In this document: positions 50,647 to 59,049 of the stretch, piece by piece
Layout of the letters: each line of letters opens with the position of its first letter
Numbering within the stretch: position 1 is the first letter of the stretch
Notes under the pieces: generated by a model
Databases searched by the model: none
What the model was told of the DNA's origin: nothing
Seen by the model: only the letters and a program-made list of their open reading frames with translations
DNA from: Anaerolineales bacterium
GTDB taxonomy: Bacteria; Chloroflexota; Anaerolineae; Anaerolineales; Villigracilaceae
Reading direction: 5' to 3'
Assembly: GCA_014860805.1 (NCBI GenBank)
Contig: JACZJB010000140.1
Span: forward strand, 1-64,000
DNA: 64,000 bases
Program-made: the position numbers and the translations under genes

Positions 50647-51108
50647 TCACATGCCTTCCAAACGCTTCTTGAGATTCGTGAGCAGCGCAGTTTGCGCCTT
50701 TGTGGCCTCGCTGGTAACAAACCCCGCCAGCCAGGAATGAACATAGATACGCATCGCCTCTTTCACGAGTGTACCTTCATTCAGAGATTCGAATGTGTAT
50801 TCGACATGCAAAGTAATGTTTGGAAAGCTGTGTACGGTTGTCGTGAATTGCAGCGGCGGATTCGTAAAAGTAGTCTGCACCCGGATGCGGTTACGGTACA
50901 GGACAATTCCATTCCAACGAAAGGCTTCGACAGTTGTATAGGAGACGTTCTTCAGGCCATCCCTCGTACTGAACTGGACCGCCTCTACATGTGTCAGCAA
51001 AGGCTGCAAGCCCACAAAATGATGTGGATCACTCAAATGATCGTAGATCACCTGCGGCGGCACATTAATTTGAGATTGAAATTCAAGATTGTAGATTGGC
51101 AATTTCAA
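50647..51108 (-). CDS. SRPBCC (START-like) family protein
   Basis: About 153 residues of the SRPBCC fold: FQSQINVPPQVIYDHLSDPHHFVGLQPLLTH is the usual first strand and helix pair, and it ends with the long C-terminal helix (TSEATKAQTALLTNLKKRLEG). Such proteins bind hydrophobic ligands or modify them. I place the start at TTG 51108, since a longer frame to 51141 would run through the terminator stem (51128-51159) of the upstream gene. An AAGAG lies just before this TTG. The ligand is unknown. Confidence 0.65.
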   Translation of the reverse strand: MKLPIYNLEFQSQINVPPQVIYDHLSDPHHFVGLQPLLTHVEAVQFSTRDGLKNVSYTTVEAFRWNGIVLYRNRIRVQTTFTNPPLQFTTTVHSFPNITLHVEYTFESLNEGTLVKEAMRIYVHSWLAGFVTSEATKAQTALLTNLKKRLEGM

Positions 51109-51127
51109 TATTCTCTTATTACATAAA

Positions 51128-51159
51128 TAAAGGCTCCTCAATACATAGGGGAGCCTTTA
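51128..51159 (-). terminator. Hairpin terminator after STAS gene
   Basis: TAAAGGCTCC (51128-51137) pairs with GGAGCCTTTA (51150-51159), with a 12-nt loop. It lies downstream of the minus-strand STAS gene ending at 51177. Confidence 0.75.
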
Positions 51160-51176
51160 GGATAGAGCGAAAGCAG

Positions 51177-51551
51177 CTATTCTCTAAAAGAATCCAAAGC
51201 GGACTGAAGGGTTTCGTAATTTGGGATGTTTTGCAGAAAACCTGTAACCCCAAGCACATGATATACCTGAGGGGGGGCATTGCACAACTTCACTCGCGCA
51301 ACCTTAAAATGTTCCTCTTCGGAAGTGAACAGTTTATACACCTTCTGCATGGCGCGCATGCCGGCGCTGGTAAGCGTATCCACTTCAGCAAGATCGATCA
51401 GGAGGAAACGCGCACCCGCAGTGTATGCATCTCGTGCCGCCGCAAGCAGCATCTCTTCACTTTGGGCATCCAGCCAACCGCGCAAATGCAGAACGGTAAC
51501 AGGCACTCTTCCCAACATCTCTTCTTTCGTGATCTTTAAAGCAGTATCCAT
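51177..51551 (-). CDS. STAS-domain protein (anti-sigma-factor-antagonist-like), first of two
   Basis: A 124-residue single STAS domain. LLIDLAEVDTLTSAGMRAM carries the expected D-x-[S/T]-[S/T]-x-G phosphorylation-site helix start (T-S here, so phosphoregulation is possible). The first segment LHLRGWLDAQSEEML is the usual beta-alpha start. Family members regulate sigma factors or bind small ligands. A paralogue with the same GFLQNI motif and end lies at 52274-52669, separated by an S51 peptidase gene. No anti-sigma kinase is in the window, although the PP2C protein could act on such domains. Confidence 0.82.
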   Translation of the reverse strand: MDTALKITKEEMLGRVPVTVLHLRGWLDAQSEEMLLAAARDAYTAGARFLLIDLAEVDTLTSAGMRAMQKVYKLFTSEEEHFKVARVKLCNAPPQVYHVLGVTGFLQNIPNYETLQSALDSFRE

Positions 51552-51585
51552 GGCTCCTCCGAGTTCAACGAATTATATGTCCGAT

Positions 51586-52272
51586 TTACGAGAATGAGAA
51601 CCTTTCGCTTCTTCCGTAACTGACAGTTGATCCTGTCCGATATAACGTCACCTCCCCTGCGCCATGCACTTGCCACCCGCCGTCCATATCACCCAGCATG
51701 CCGGTCTGCTCGTCTATGCCGATCAATATGGAATCAGGCAATGAGAGAACAAGCTGTTTCGCCCAATTCCTTCCAAAGTTATTATGATGCGGCAAGACAC
51801 ACGCACTGGAAATCAAGTTCAGCCCTCGCAATAACTTCTTCTCATATGGGTCATAATAATGTTCACACAGAACCATTGCGCCGGCACTACTGCCTGCGAT
51901 CACTGCGCCTGCTTGAAACGCATCCAATGCAGCCTGCCAGCATTTGCTGTTTGCAAGAGTCTCCCCCAAATAGCGGGGAAAACCTCCCAGTAAATAGATC
52001 AGGCGCGAGGTCCGAATGGAGGCGGCAAGGGAAGTGTCATCCGCAGATTTCGAATCAATCACATCCACAGTAAAAACATTTTTGGCGCCGAGGCTTTGAA
52101 ACCAGCGCACGCCGTTATTTCCAGCGCGTTTATGATTATGATCCACTGCTGCCGCGGCGGGGATGATGCAAACAGGTGCGTCGAAGCCGCCAGCCAATTC
52201 CATGGCGCACAGATCCGGCTCGGACATTTTCCCGCTGAACTCGGCGCCGCCTTCCAATAGCAGATATCCCAT
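51586..52272 (-). CDS. Peptidase S51 family protein (cyanophycinase/dipeptidase E-like)
   Basis: A 228-residue Rossmann-like Ser peptidase. The start is ATG 52272, one base after the STAS stop; a frame continuing to 52344 is mostly overlap. The nucleophile is in VIAGSSAGAMVL, the His region is LPHHNNFGRNW, and GIDEQTGM is the acidic segment seen in cyanophycinases. The family cleaves Asp-containing dipeptides or beta-Asp-Arg; the real substrate is unknown, and cyanophycin synthetase is absent from the window. Its tight coupling to STAS genes is unusual. Confidence 0.82.
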   Translation of the reverse strand: MGYLLLEGGAEFSGKMSEPDLCAMELAGGFDAPVCIIPAAAAVDHNHKRAGNNGVRWFQSLGAKNVFTVDVIDSKSADDTSLAASIRTSRLIYLLGGFPRYLGETLANSKCWQAALDAFQAGAVIAGSSAGAMVLCEHYYDPYEKKLLRGLNLISSACVLPHHNNFGRNWAKQLVLSLPDSILIGIDEQTGMLGDMDGGWQVHGAGEVTLYRTGSTVSYGRSERFSFS

Positions 52273-52273
52273 T

Positions 52274-52669
52274 TTATTTGGCAAACGAATTAAGCGCGTC
52301 CTGCAGGTCTGGATACATGGCAATGTTTTGCAGGAACCCGGCAATGCTCAACACATAGTGAACCCCGGAAGAAGGCCGTGAAAACTTGACATACGGCGAC
52401 TTGAAGGTTTCATCCGGATGTTCAAGCTGCCAGGCTTGCATCACTTCATTGGGCGTGAACATTTTGTAAATCGTGTGCAGGGCGCGCAAGCCCGCACTCG
52501 TCACCATGTCGACACCGTGCAAGTCAATTAACAAAAAACGCGCGCCAGCGCCTTGCACTGTACGCACATGTTCAACCGCAAGGGTTTCGCTCTGCCCGTC
52601 GAGAGTGCCTTCAAAATACAGAACAGTCACAGGTCCTTCGGTCTTCGTGATCTTTAACAGGCCAGTCAT
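52274..52669 (-). CDS. STAS-domain protein, second of two
   Basis: A 131-residue STAS domain closely related to that at 51177-51551: TVLYFEGTLDGQSETLAVE, LLIDLHGVDMVTSAGLRALHTIY with T-S at the phospho-site, and SIAGFLQNI near the end. It has a strong ribosome-binding site (GGAGG) and lies one base from the S51 gene, which it is coupled to. The two STAS genes probably arose by duplication before or after the peptidase gene entered. Confidence 0.82.
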   Translation of the reverse strand: MTGLLKITKTEGPVTVLYFEGTLDGQSETLAVEHVRTVQGAGARFLLIDLHGVDMVTSAGLRALHTIYKMFTPNEVMQAWQLEHPDETFKSPYVKFSRPSSGVHYVLSIAGFLQNIAMYPDLQDALNSFAK

Positions 52670-52750
52670 TTATGAACCTCCGTGAAAAAGATTAAATAAC
52701 AAGTGGATGGGATTATACATTAAAGGGTTCCCACGAAAGAATCAAACAAA

Positions 52751-52781
52751 ACATCCCTGCGGCGTATCGCCGCAGGGATGT
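52751..52781 (-). terminator. Terminator after lipoprotein gene
   Basis: A 14-bp perfect stem ACATCCCTGCGGCG (52751-52764) / CGCCGCAGGGATGT (52768-52781) with a 3-nt loop, followed on the minus strand by TTTGTTTGA. It is 22 nt after the lipoprotein stop at 52804. Confidence 0.85.
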
Positions 52782-52803
52782 CGATCTTAGTAATAAAGAA
52801 ATT

Positions 52804-53454
52804 TTATTCACCCAATTTGGTCATGACAAAATCATCGAAAATGACCGTTGTCCCGTTCCTTTCGTCATCACTGGCAGCGAAGAGCCCCACGGTCCCGCTC
52901 GTATAGGTGGTATCAGAGACGCTATCTACCTTCTGTCCATTCACATACAGGGTCAGCGAACCATTACCGCAATCCAACCCAAGGCGCATGGAAGAGGGGT
53001 TGGCAGAAACCAGATCCGATGTGCCTTCTTTCAGATACACATCATCCAGGGCGACCGAGGATTTGATGAAAGCATAATATCCGTCCGGCGAAACACCCAC
53101 ATAGTAGAAGGCATTTGTGGTGCCCTGTTCATTGCAGACAAATCCAAACATAGACTCGGGGTCTGTGCTTTGATTCGTCACATTAACTTCCATGTGCGTA
53201 TTTTCATACACTTCCGTATTCGGCGTGGACCAGGTCACATAACGCGACTCAAATACGATCATCTTCAAACCGCCGTCCTGATATTCCACGGAACTGAAAG
53301 AATCAGTTCCAATTCCCCAGCCGCTGCTGCTGCTTGAAAAATCATCGTTGGGCAATGGGTTGAGCAGTGCGCTGATATCCGGCGTGGCGCAGGCAAGAGT
53401 GGTCAACACAAGCATAAAAACTGCAAACAAAACCTTAATATTAAAATTTTTCAT
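52804..53454 (-). CDS. Lipoprotein with LamG/DUF1080-like domain (third paralogue)
   Basis: About 216 residues, starting near ATG 53454 (MKNFNIKVLFAVFMLVLTTLAC signal peptide, AGGAG upstream). Unlike its two paralogues at 16143-17733 it has almost no Thr/Pro linker. The domain ends with VIFDDFVMTKLGE, matching their FDW/FDI endings, and has SLTLYVNGQKVDSVSDT like YINGKMLKSYTDR. It ends with its own terminator. Binding of surface polymers is a guess. Confidence 0.7.
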   Translation of the reverse strand: MKNFNIKVLFAVFMLVLTTLACATPDISALLNPLPNDDFSSSSSGWGIGTDSFSSVEYQDGGLKMIVFESRYVTWSTPNTEVYENTHMEVNVTNQSTDPESMFGFVCNEQGTTNAFYYVGVSPDGYYAFIKSSVALDDVYLKEGTSDLVSANPSSMRLGLDCGNGSLTLYVNGQKVDSVSDTTYTSGTVGLFAASDDERNGTTVIFDDFVMTKLGE

Positions 53455-53525
53455 GACATTCTCCTTTGTTTGTGGGCAATATTTTAACATCCATCCCGCC
53501 CGCACAAAGGGTACTTAACTCCCAA

Positions 53526-55883
53526 TCATTCCCCGCGTTCCACAGCAACGCGCATCTCAAATCCATCCGTGCTGACATCGATCCAGCCGCTGCGATCCGT
53601 CCGCAATAATGAATATCCATCCAGAGCATCGAGGACATCCTGCGAGGGCAAACCATCCGGGTCACCGGCTGCCACGCTCAATATAACCAATTGCGGATTC
53701 AAATTTTCAAAAATATCCGTCGGGTTTGAAGGCGCATAACCTGAATCGGCAAGCAGGAGTACGTCCACTTTGCCGATCACATTCCCAAACTCAAGCGACT
53801 CGAGAGTCCCTTCACTGAGGCCAATGGGAAGCAACGCACTAAAATTTCCATCCTGAATAAGAAGCACGCTTCCTCTCGGACCTGCAGCCTGCACCTCGAT
53901 AAATGCGCCGCTACCCAACTCAAGCCTTTGTCCTGCTTCTGCGCGGCTGACAGGGATGCCTTGCTCTGCAAAATATTTATCCAATAATTGTGCAGAGAAC
54001 GAGGCCTGCACATTGCCGCTCCACAAAACATTTTCAGGCACATATCGCTCCACAATGCGCGGCAGTGCGGAAAGTTGATCTTCTTCTGTGGAAGCAATGA
54101 TGAGCCAGTCCAATGTACGGGAAAAGAAGGGAAGCCTGCGCCCCAGTTCATCAGAAAGTTCGGAAGCGCTCGCGCCGCCGTTGACAAGAATATTCCTGCC
54201 TTCGGGAGTCTGAATCAGGACTGCGTTTGCCGAACCCACCTCAAGGAAAGTGACATGAAAACGCCCGTCGCCCGATTTTGCAGAGGCCGTCCATACCAGC
54301 AGCATGCAAATGAAAGCCGCAGCAAGAGCCAGCGTCCATGCGGCGGCGCGCAGTGACCCTGCCGCAGATTTGAACCAGTTTTGGATGGTTGACCAGTTCA
54401 AGGTCACGGCAAGAAGCGTGATGTAAATCGCGAAGATGAACCAGAGAGGCACATCTCCCAAAACGATCACGCCGTTGGGGATTTTGTCAAAAAATTCAAC
54501 AACGCGAATTGTGTAGCCTGCAAAGGGCCACGCAATCCATGCGAGGAATTGACCCAGCGGAAGGAAGATGAGGCTGACGAAAACAGCCAGCCCGCCAAGG
54601 ATCATCACCGCAGGCTGCACAGGCAGAATGAATGGATTGGCGATGAATGAAATCAAAGAGATGCGGTTGAAGTAATACATCATGATCGGGATTGTCATGA
54701 CTTGCGCGGCAAGGGTGAGAATGACATTTTCATTGAGAATTTTCACGATGACACTGTTATCCTGTTTGGAGATTTTTGAAATCAAATTTGCTGTGTAATT
54801 CGAAAACGGTTCAGCATAAAGGATCAATCCCAACGTTGCAAAGAAGGAAAGTTGAAAGCCGACATCCCAAAGCACAAGCGGGTTGAGAAATGCCATCAAG
54901 AGAGCCACTGCGGCAAGTGTGTTAACACCTGCATTCCTTCTGCCGATCTGCCGCGCAAACAGAGACAGGCTGCCCATAATCGCGGCACGCATTACAGCCG
55001 CATCACCGCCAACCAGAAAGGCATATAGAAATATCATCACAACCGAAATGACTGCCCCAAGGCGGTCATTGAAGATATTCTTGAAGATCGAAAAGAACAA
55101 GCCCGCGATGATGGCGATATTAAATCCGGAGATGGCAATAATATGTGCGGTGCCGGTATTTTTGAAGACTTCCTGCAATCTGCGCGGCAGGCCTGTATCC
55201 ACGCCGAAAAGGATTCCTGCAAAAAGAGAAGCTTCGGGATCTTGAAAAATACGGTATGTATTTTCAAGCAGCCTTGCCTTCAGTTTATAGATCGGAATGA
55301 AGACAATGTTTCCGCCGTTGCCGGGCAAGCGAGTCACTTCGGCGATGGTCATGTATGAATACACATTGGAACGGGCAAGATAATCGCGGTAGGAAAATTC
55401 CTCATTCTCGGGCGGAGTCTTCAATTGCCCGCGCACGCGGACTCGTTCACCGTATTCGTATTCTTCATTCACAGGAACACGAACAAGAATAAAGCCTGAA
55501 ACAGGCAGGTCACCACTGCCAGTATCCACCGCTTCCACTTTGAGTTTGAGATTTGTGTAATTATCGCGGTAATCAGGAGGTTCCGCCAGAGAACCTGTAA
55601 TCAACAGATCATAATTGCGGTCATTGTAAAAAGCGATGTGAAAGGCATTGATATTCGGCTGGCGGAATTGATAATAGGCAGAACCAAGAAAGAGGAAGAC
55701 GGGAAGGATGAGGGTTAAAGGAGGAAGTGTAAAAGAAGCGACTTGTAATGTACGGTTACGAAGAAACAGAAAAAGAAGAAAGAAAACAACTGAGATCAGA
55801 ATCCATGCCCAAACGGGAAGAGAGAAGACACTCGCGAGCGCGATTCCCGCGATGAAGGATAGGGAAATCCACAATAAAGGCAT
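53526..55883 (-). CDS. comEC: ComEC/Rec2-type DNA uptake channel with degenerate metallo-hydrolase domain
   Basis: A 785-residue membrane protein that transports single-stranded DNA inward in natural transformation. The N-terminus has two helices and an OB-like domain (about 75-190), then the competence channel with GTAHIIAISGFNIAIIAGLF and GGDAAVMRAAIMGSL. The C-terminal beta-lactamase-like domain (from about 555, FHVTFLEVGSANAVLIQTPEGRNILVNGG) lacks the catalytic H-x-H-x-D-H: that site reads ASTEEDQLSAL. So the domain is present but probably not a nuclease. A TAAAAT -10 box lies 7 nt before the ATG. Confidence 0.92.
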   Translation of the reverse strand: MPLLWISLSFIAGIALASVFSLPVWAWILISVVFFLLFLFLRNRTLQVASFTLPPLTLILPVFLFLGSAYYQFRQPNINAFHIAFYNDRNYDLLITGSLAEPPDYRDNYTNLKLKVEAVDTGSGDLPVSGFILVRVPVNEEYEYGERVRVRGQLKTPPENEEFSYRDYLARSNVYSYMTIAEVTRLPGNGGNIVFIPIYKLKARLLENTYRIFQDPEASLFAGILFGVDTGLPRRLQEVFKNTGTAHIIAISGFNIAIIAGLFFSIFKNIFNDRLGAVISVVMIFLYAFLVGGDAAVMRAAIMGSLSLFARQIGRRNAGVNTLAAVALLMAFLNPLVLWDVGFQLSFFATLGLILYAEPFSNYTANLISKISKQDNSVIVKILNENVILTLAAQVMTIPIMMYYFNRISLISFIANPFILPVQPAVMILGGLAVFVSLIFLPLGQFLAWIAWPFAGYTIRVVEFFDKIPNGVIVLGDVPLWFIFAIYITLLAVTLNWSTIQNWFKSAAGSLRAAAWTLALAAAFICMLLVWTASAKSGDGRFHVTFLEVGSANAVLIQTPEGRNILVNGGASASELSDELGRRLPFFSRTLDWLIIASTEEDQLSALPRIVERYVPENVLWSGNVQASFSAQLLDKYFAEQGIPVSRAEAGQRLELGSGAFIEVQAAGPRGSVLLIQDGNFSALLPIGLSEGTLESLEFGNVIGKVDVLLLADSGYAPSNPTDIFENLNPQLVILSVAAGDPDGLPSQDVLDALDGYSLLRTDRSGWIDVSTDGFEMRVAVERGE

Positions 55884-55890
55884 GTCGTGG

Positions 55891-55919
55891 ATTTTACATT
55901 AGTTTAGGATTACCATTAA
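55891..55919 (-). promoter_or_regulatory. Putative promoter of comEC, leaderless
   Basis: TTAATG (55919-55914), 17-nt spacer, TAAAAT (55896-55891) on the minus strand, then 7 nt to the comEC ATG. No ribosome-binding site. Confidence 0.45.
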
Positions 55920-55970
55920 AACCTGACAATTCTCCTCTGGAATGATTACATTAACACAGCGGCTCAAAGT

Positions 55971-55976
55971 TATAAT
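55971..55976 (+). promoter_or_regulatory. -10 box (TATAAT) just before SDR-DUF2867 gene
   Basis: A perfect TATAAT ends 8 nt before ATG 55985; no Shine-Dalgarno. It implies a leaderless message, like the kinase and methyltransferase genes. The -35 is weak. Confidence 0.55.
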
Positions 55977-55984
55977 CCATCATC

Positions 55985-57457
55985 ATGGCAGATAACAACC
56001 TCATCCTTGTGACTGGTGCAACAGGCTATGTTGGCGGGCGGCTTGTGCCGAAACTCCTTGAAGCGGGGTATCGCGTGCGCTGCCTCGTGCGTGACCCGTC
56101 CCGTTTACAGGGGCGCGCCTGGCAGGATAAAGTAGAAGTGGTTCAAGGCGATGCGCTTGTCCCAGATCAAATTGCCAAAGCCATGCAGGGCGTATCCGTT
56201 GCCTATTATTTAATGCACGGGATGCAAGGCGGAAAAGTCAATGCCGAACGCGATCTGCGAGTGGCCTGGAATTTCACCCACGCAGCAGAAGATGCGAACA
56301 TTGAACGAATCATCTACCTCGGCGAATTGGTGGACCCGACTTCGCATCTTTCCCCCTATTTGCGGGCACGACATGAAACGGGATATTTGCTGCGCTATGG
56401 CAAAGTTCCCGTCACAGAGCTTCGAGCAGGCATGATCATCGGCTCAGGCTCTGCCCTTTTTGAAATGATCCGCTATCTGACAGAGCGTGAGCCGCTGTTG
56501 ATTTGTCCCGCCTGGTTCTTTTCACAGGCACAGCCCATTGCGATCCGCGACGTGCTTTCCTATCTGGTGGATACGCTCAAGACGCCCGACAGCATTGGGA
56601 GAGTGATCGAAATTGGCGGTCCCACCCGCCTCACCTATGCAGACATGCTGTTGGGATATGCAAAGGAACGCGACTTAAAACGTGTTTTGATTCCCACTCC
56701 ATTTTTTGCACCGCGTCTTTCAGCCTATTGGGTGCACATGGTTACACCCATTCACTGGCGGGTTGTCGCGCCGCTGATCGAAGGTCTGCGCGCCAACCTC
56801 ATTGTGAGGGATGATGCGGCAAAGAAATTATTTCCGCAGATTCAGCCGATAGATTTTCAAACTGCCACACACTTAGCGTTGGGACGCATCCAACGGGACA
56901 ATGTGGAGACAAGCTGGTCTGACGCATTGGTCACCGCCCTGGGCGATATCAAGCCGTACGAATTCAGTGTGGAAGAGGGGCTGTTCATCGAACGCAGGCA
57001 GGTCATTCTCGACATCCCAACTGAAACAGTCTTTCGTTCGTATACAGGCATCGGCGGCGAGCGCGGCTGGCTTTACATGGATTGGAGTTGGGCGTTGCGC
57101 GGCTGGATGGATAAAGCCATCGGCGGCGTGGGCTTGCGGCGTGGACGAAGGCACCCTGACGAAATCCACACCGGCGAAGCTCTCGATTTCTGGCGCGTGG
57201 AAACCGTGGAAAAAAATTCAAGGATGCGCCTGCGGGCTGAAATGAAAGTGCCGGGCAAAGCCTGGCTGCAATTTGATTCCACGTCTGCGCCCGATGATAA
57301 AAACAAGACCGTATTCACCGTCACGGCTTATTACGAACCGCATGGCTTCTTTGGTTTTTTATACTGGTATGCCATGTGGCCCTTCCATAAATTCATCTTC
57401 GACGGCCTCACACGCAGGCTGGCTTCCCGCGCCCGGGTGCTGGCTCGTTCGTATTGA
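55985..57457 (+). CDS. NAD(P)-binding SDR-like protein fused to DUF2867
   Basis: A 490-residue two-domain protein. Residues 1-310 are an atypical SDR (LVTGATGYVGGRLVPKLLEAG, LVRDPSR, YYLMHGM), related to ylm/NmrA-like oxidoreductases with no classical Y-x-x-x-K. Residues about 330-490 match DUF2867: GGERGWLYMDWSWALRG, then ALDFWRVE and the ending FFGFLYWYAMWPFHKFIFDGL. The fused form is widespread in bacteria; the reaction is unknown. It is divergent from comEC, and followed after 43 nt by the plsY-like gene. Confidence 0.85.
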   Translation: MADNNLILVTGATGYVGGRLVPKLLEAGYRVRCLVRDPSRLQGRAWQDKVEVVQGDALVPDQIAKAMQGVSVAYYLMHGMQGGKVNAERDLRVAWNFTHAAEDANIERIIYLGELVDPTSHLSPYLRARHETGYLLRYGKVPVTELRAGMIIGSGSALFEMIRYLTEREPLLICPAWFFSQAQPIAIRDVLSYLVDTLKTPDSIGRVIEIGGPTRLTYADMLLGYAKERDLKRVLIPTPFFAPRLSAYWVHMVTPIHWRVVAPLIEGLRANLIVRDDAAKKLFPQIQPIDFQTATHLALGRIQRDNVETSWSDALVTALGDIKPYEFSVEEGLFIERRQVILDIPTETVFRSYTGIGGERGWLYMDWSWALRGWMDKAIGGVGLRRGRRHPDEIHTGEALDFWRVETVEKNSRMRLRAEMKVPGKAWLQFDSTSAPDDKNKTVFTVTAYYEPHGFFGFLYWYAMWPFHKFIFDGLTRRLASRARVLARSY

Positions 57458-57500
57458 TAAAGCCCATAAAACTTTTTCTCTGGATGGGGTTATATAGCAC

Positions 57501-58094
57501 ATGACGAACTTTCTTTTCCCTGTTCTTGGCTACCTGCTTGGTTCAATGCCGTTTTCGATCTGGGTAACGCGCTTTGTCAAAGGTGTGGATGTGCGTGACT
57601 CGGGTTCAGGTCATGCCACCACGACCAATACCATTCGTCAGGCTGGTTTTGGCTGGGGGGCATTGGTGTTCATTCTGGATATGGCAAAAGGATTTCTGCC
57701 GACATTTCTTGCATTGAACTATTCAAACGATCTATGGATAACCGCCTTTACAGCCACCTTCGCGGTGGTCGGTCATTGCTGGCCGCTGTTTGCAGGCTTG
57801 CGCGGCGGCATGGGGCTGGCAACCACAGGCGGCGCGTTTTTGGCAGTCAATGTAATGGCTTTCCTTGTTTGTCTTGGGTTGCTGATCCTGCTTGTGCTGG
57901 TCATCCGTCACTCGGCGCGGGCGAGCGTTTTTACCGGCGTGCTCGCGGCACCCGCACTGTGGATTTTGAATATTCGCGATGTCTCTTTTTGGGTGGCTGC
58001 CGGCGCGGGACTTGTAATTGCAGTGCGCTTTTTGATCGACTGGAATCGCAAGTATCGTGAACTCTGGCTGGACAGGGAAAAAACGTCAAACTAA
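57501..58094 (+). CDS. PlsY-like glycerol-3-phosphate acyltransferase family protein (diverged)
   Basis: A 197-residue five-helix protein aligned with PlsY, which acylates glycerol-3-phosphate with acyl-phosphate: GSMPFSIWVTRFVKGVDVR, DMAKGFLPT and VGHCWPLFAGLRGGMGLATTGG. Two conserved motifs are altered: the SGN-x-GATN loop reads SGHATTTN, and GGKG-x-AT reads GGMGLAT, so Lys is lost. Activity or substrate may differ; a canonical plsY would then be elsewhere. It follows the SDR-DUF2867 gene and ends before a bidirectional terminator. Confidence 0.8.
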   Translation: MTNFLFPVLGYLLGSMPFSIWVTRFVKGVDVRDSGSGHATTTNTIRQAGFGWGALVFILDMAKGFLPTFLALNYSNDLWITAFTATFAVVGHCWPLFAGLRGGMGLATTGGAFLAVNVMAFLVCLGLLILLVLVIRHSARASVFTGVLAAPALWILNIRDVSFWVAAGAGLVIAVRFLIDWNRKYRELWLDREKTSN

Positions 58095-58150
58095 GATTCT
58101 GTATTTCGGTCAGCAAACAGGTTTGGGCGGGGAAGGAAGCGTTAAGATAA

Positions 58151-58184
58151 AAAAGAGCCTCAGTTCTTGGACTGAGGCTCTTTT
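58151..58184. terminator. Bidirectional terminator between plsY-like gene and PP2C gene
   Basis: AAAAGAGCCTCAGT (58151-58164) pairs perfectly with ACTGAGGCTCTTTT (58171-58184) around TCTTGG. The right arm touches the PP2C stop codon (58183-58185). Confidence 0.92.
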
Positions 58185-59049
58185 ATTCTCCCAACAACCA
58201 ATCAAACAAACCATGTCGATTCGGCGAAGTTTCCTCCAGCCGCGGCATTGCCATCAGGACAACAGTGATATTGTCATGTCCGCCGCGCTCGTTGGCCAGG
58301 TTGACCAGCATTTCTGCGGCTGATTTGAGATCTTTTTTCGAGCGGACTATTCTTTGAATCTCGTCATCCCAAACCAGGTCTGTCAAACCATCGCTGCACA
58401 GGAGGATGGTATCGCCGGGCTCGAGGTGGAAACCCTGATTGTTGACCGATTCTTCATCGGTTTCCTCATTATCGATGCGCATGCGGAAATCCACTTCAGG
58501 GAGTTTGATTCCGCCAAGATGCCTGCGGATGACATGGACATTCGGATGGTCGTGCATTTGCTCGGCAGTGATGATGCCTTTTTCGTAGGCTTCCTGCACC
58601 CAGGTATGGTCAATGGTGAGGCGTTGAATGAATTTTCCGCGCAAAAGATAAATGCGCGAGTCGCCGACATAAGCAGTGTAAAGCTTATTCTCGATCACCC
58701 AGGCACAGGCGCAGGTGGCACCCATACCTTCCTGATCTTCCTTGCCGGCTGAATGTGCGGCAATCGCCTGGCTGGCATCATGAACTGCGGCTTCCAATAT
58801 TTTTACAGGTTTCTTGGCATTGCTCTCCCCCACGCCCATACTGATGTAATTAACAGCCAGCTCGGCGGCAACTTCCCCCGCGCGATGCCCGCCGATACCA
58901 TCCGCAATAATGGCGAAGACAGACGGGCGCGCATCCTCCTTGCTTATCAGGAACGAGGAGACCGCATAGCGGTCTTCATTGTTCTTGCCGGACATTCCGG
59001 CGCTGCTAAGCGCGGCAACATGCAGATGAGGAAGTGTTGAACGGATCAT
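58183..59049 (-). CDS. PP2C-family protein phosphatase
   Basis: A 288-residue soluble Ser/Thr phosphatase. The metal-binding motifs are intact: SGKNNEDRYAV (first Asp), ADGIGGHRAGE, YVGDSRIYLL, CSDGLTDLVW and GGHDNITVV. It should dephosphorylate Ser/Thr proteins, such as targets of the PknB-like kinase at 22813-24282. It overlaps the FHA-protein stop by 4 nt (ATGA), so the two are co-translated. Confidence 0.93.
   Translation of the reverse strand: MIRSTLPHLHVAALSSAGMSGKNNEDRYAVSSFLISKEDARPSVFAIIADGIGGHRAGEVAAELAVNYISMGVGESNAKKPVKILEAAVHDASQAIAAHSAGKEDQEGMGATCACAWVIENKLYTAYVGDSRIYLLRGKFIQRLTIDHTWVQEAYEKGIITAEQMHDHPNVHVIRRHLGGIKLPEVDFRMRIDNEETDEESVNNQGFHLEPGDTILLCSDGLTDLVWDDEIQRIVRSKKDLKSAAEMLVNLANERGGHDNITVVLMAMPRLEETSPNRHGLFDWLLGE

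Noticed and set aside
51109-51141. N-terminal 11 residues of the SRPBCC frame from 51141
   Set aside because: They would be encoded within and next to the terminator stem of the upstream STAS gene; a start at TTG 51108 is more plausible.
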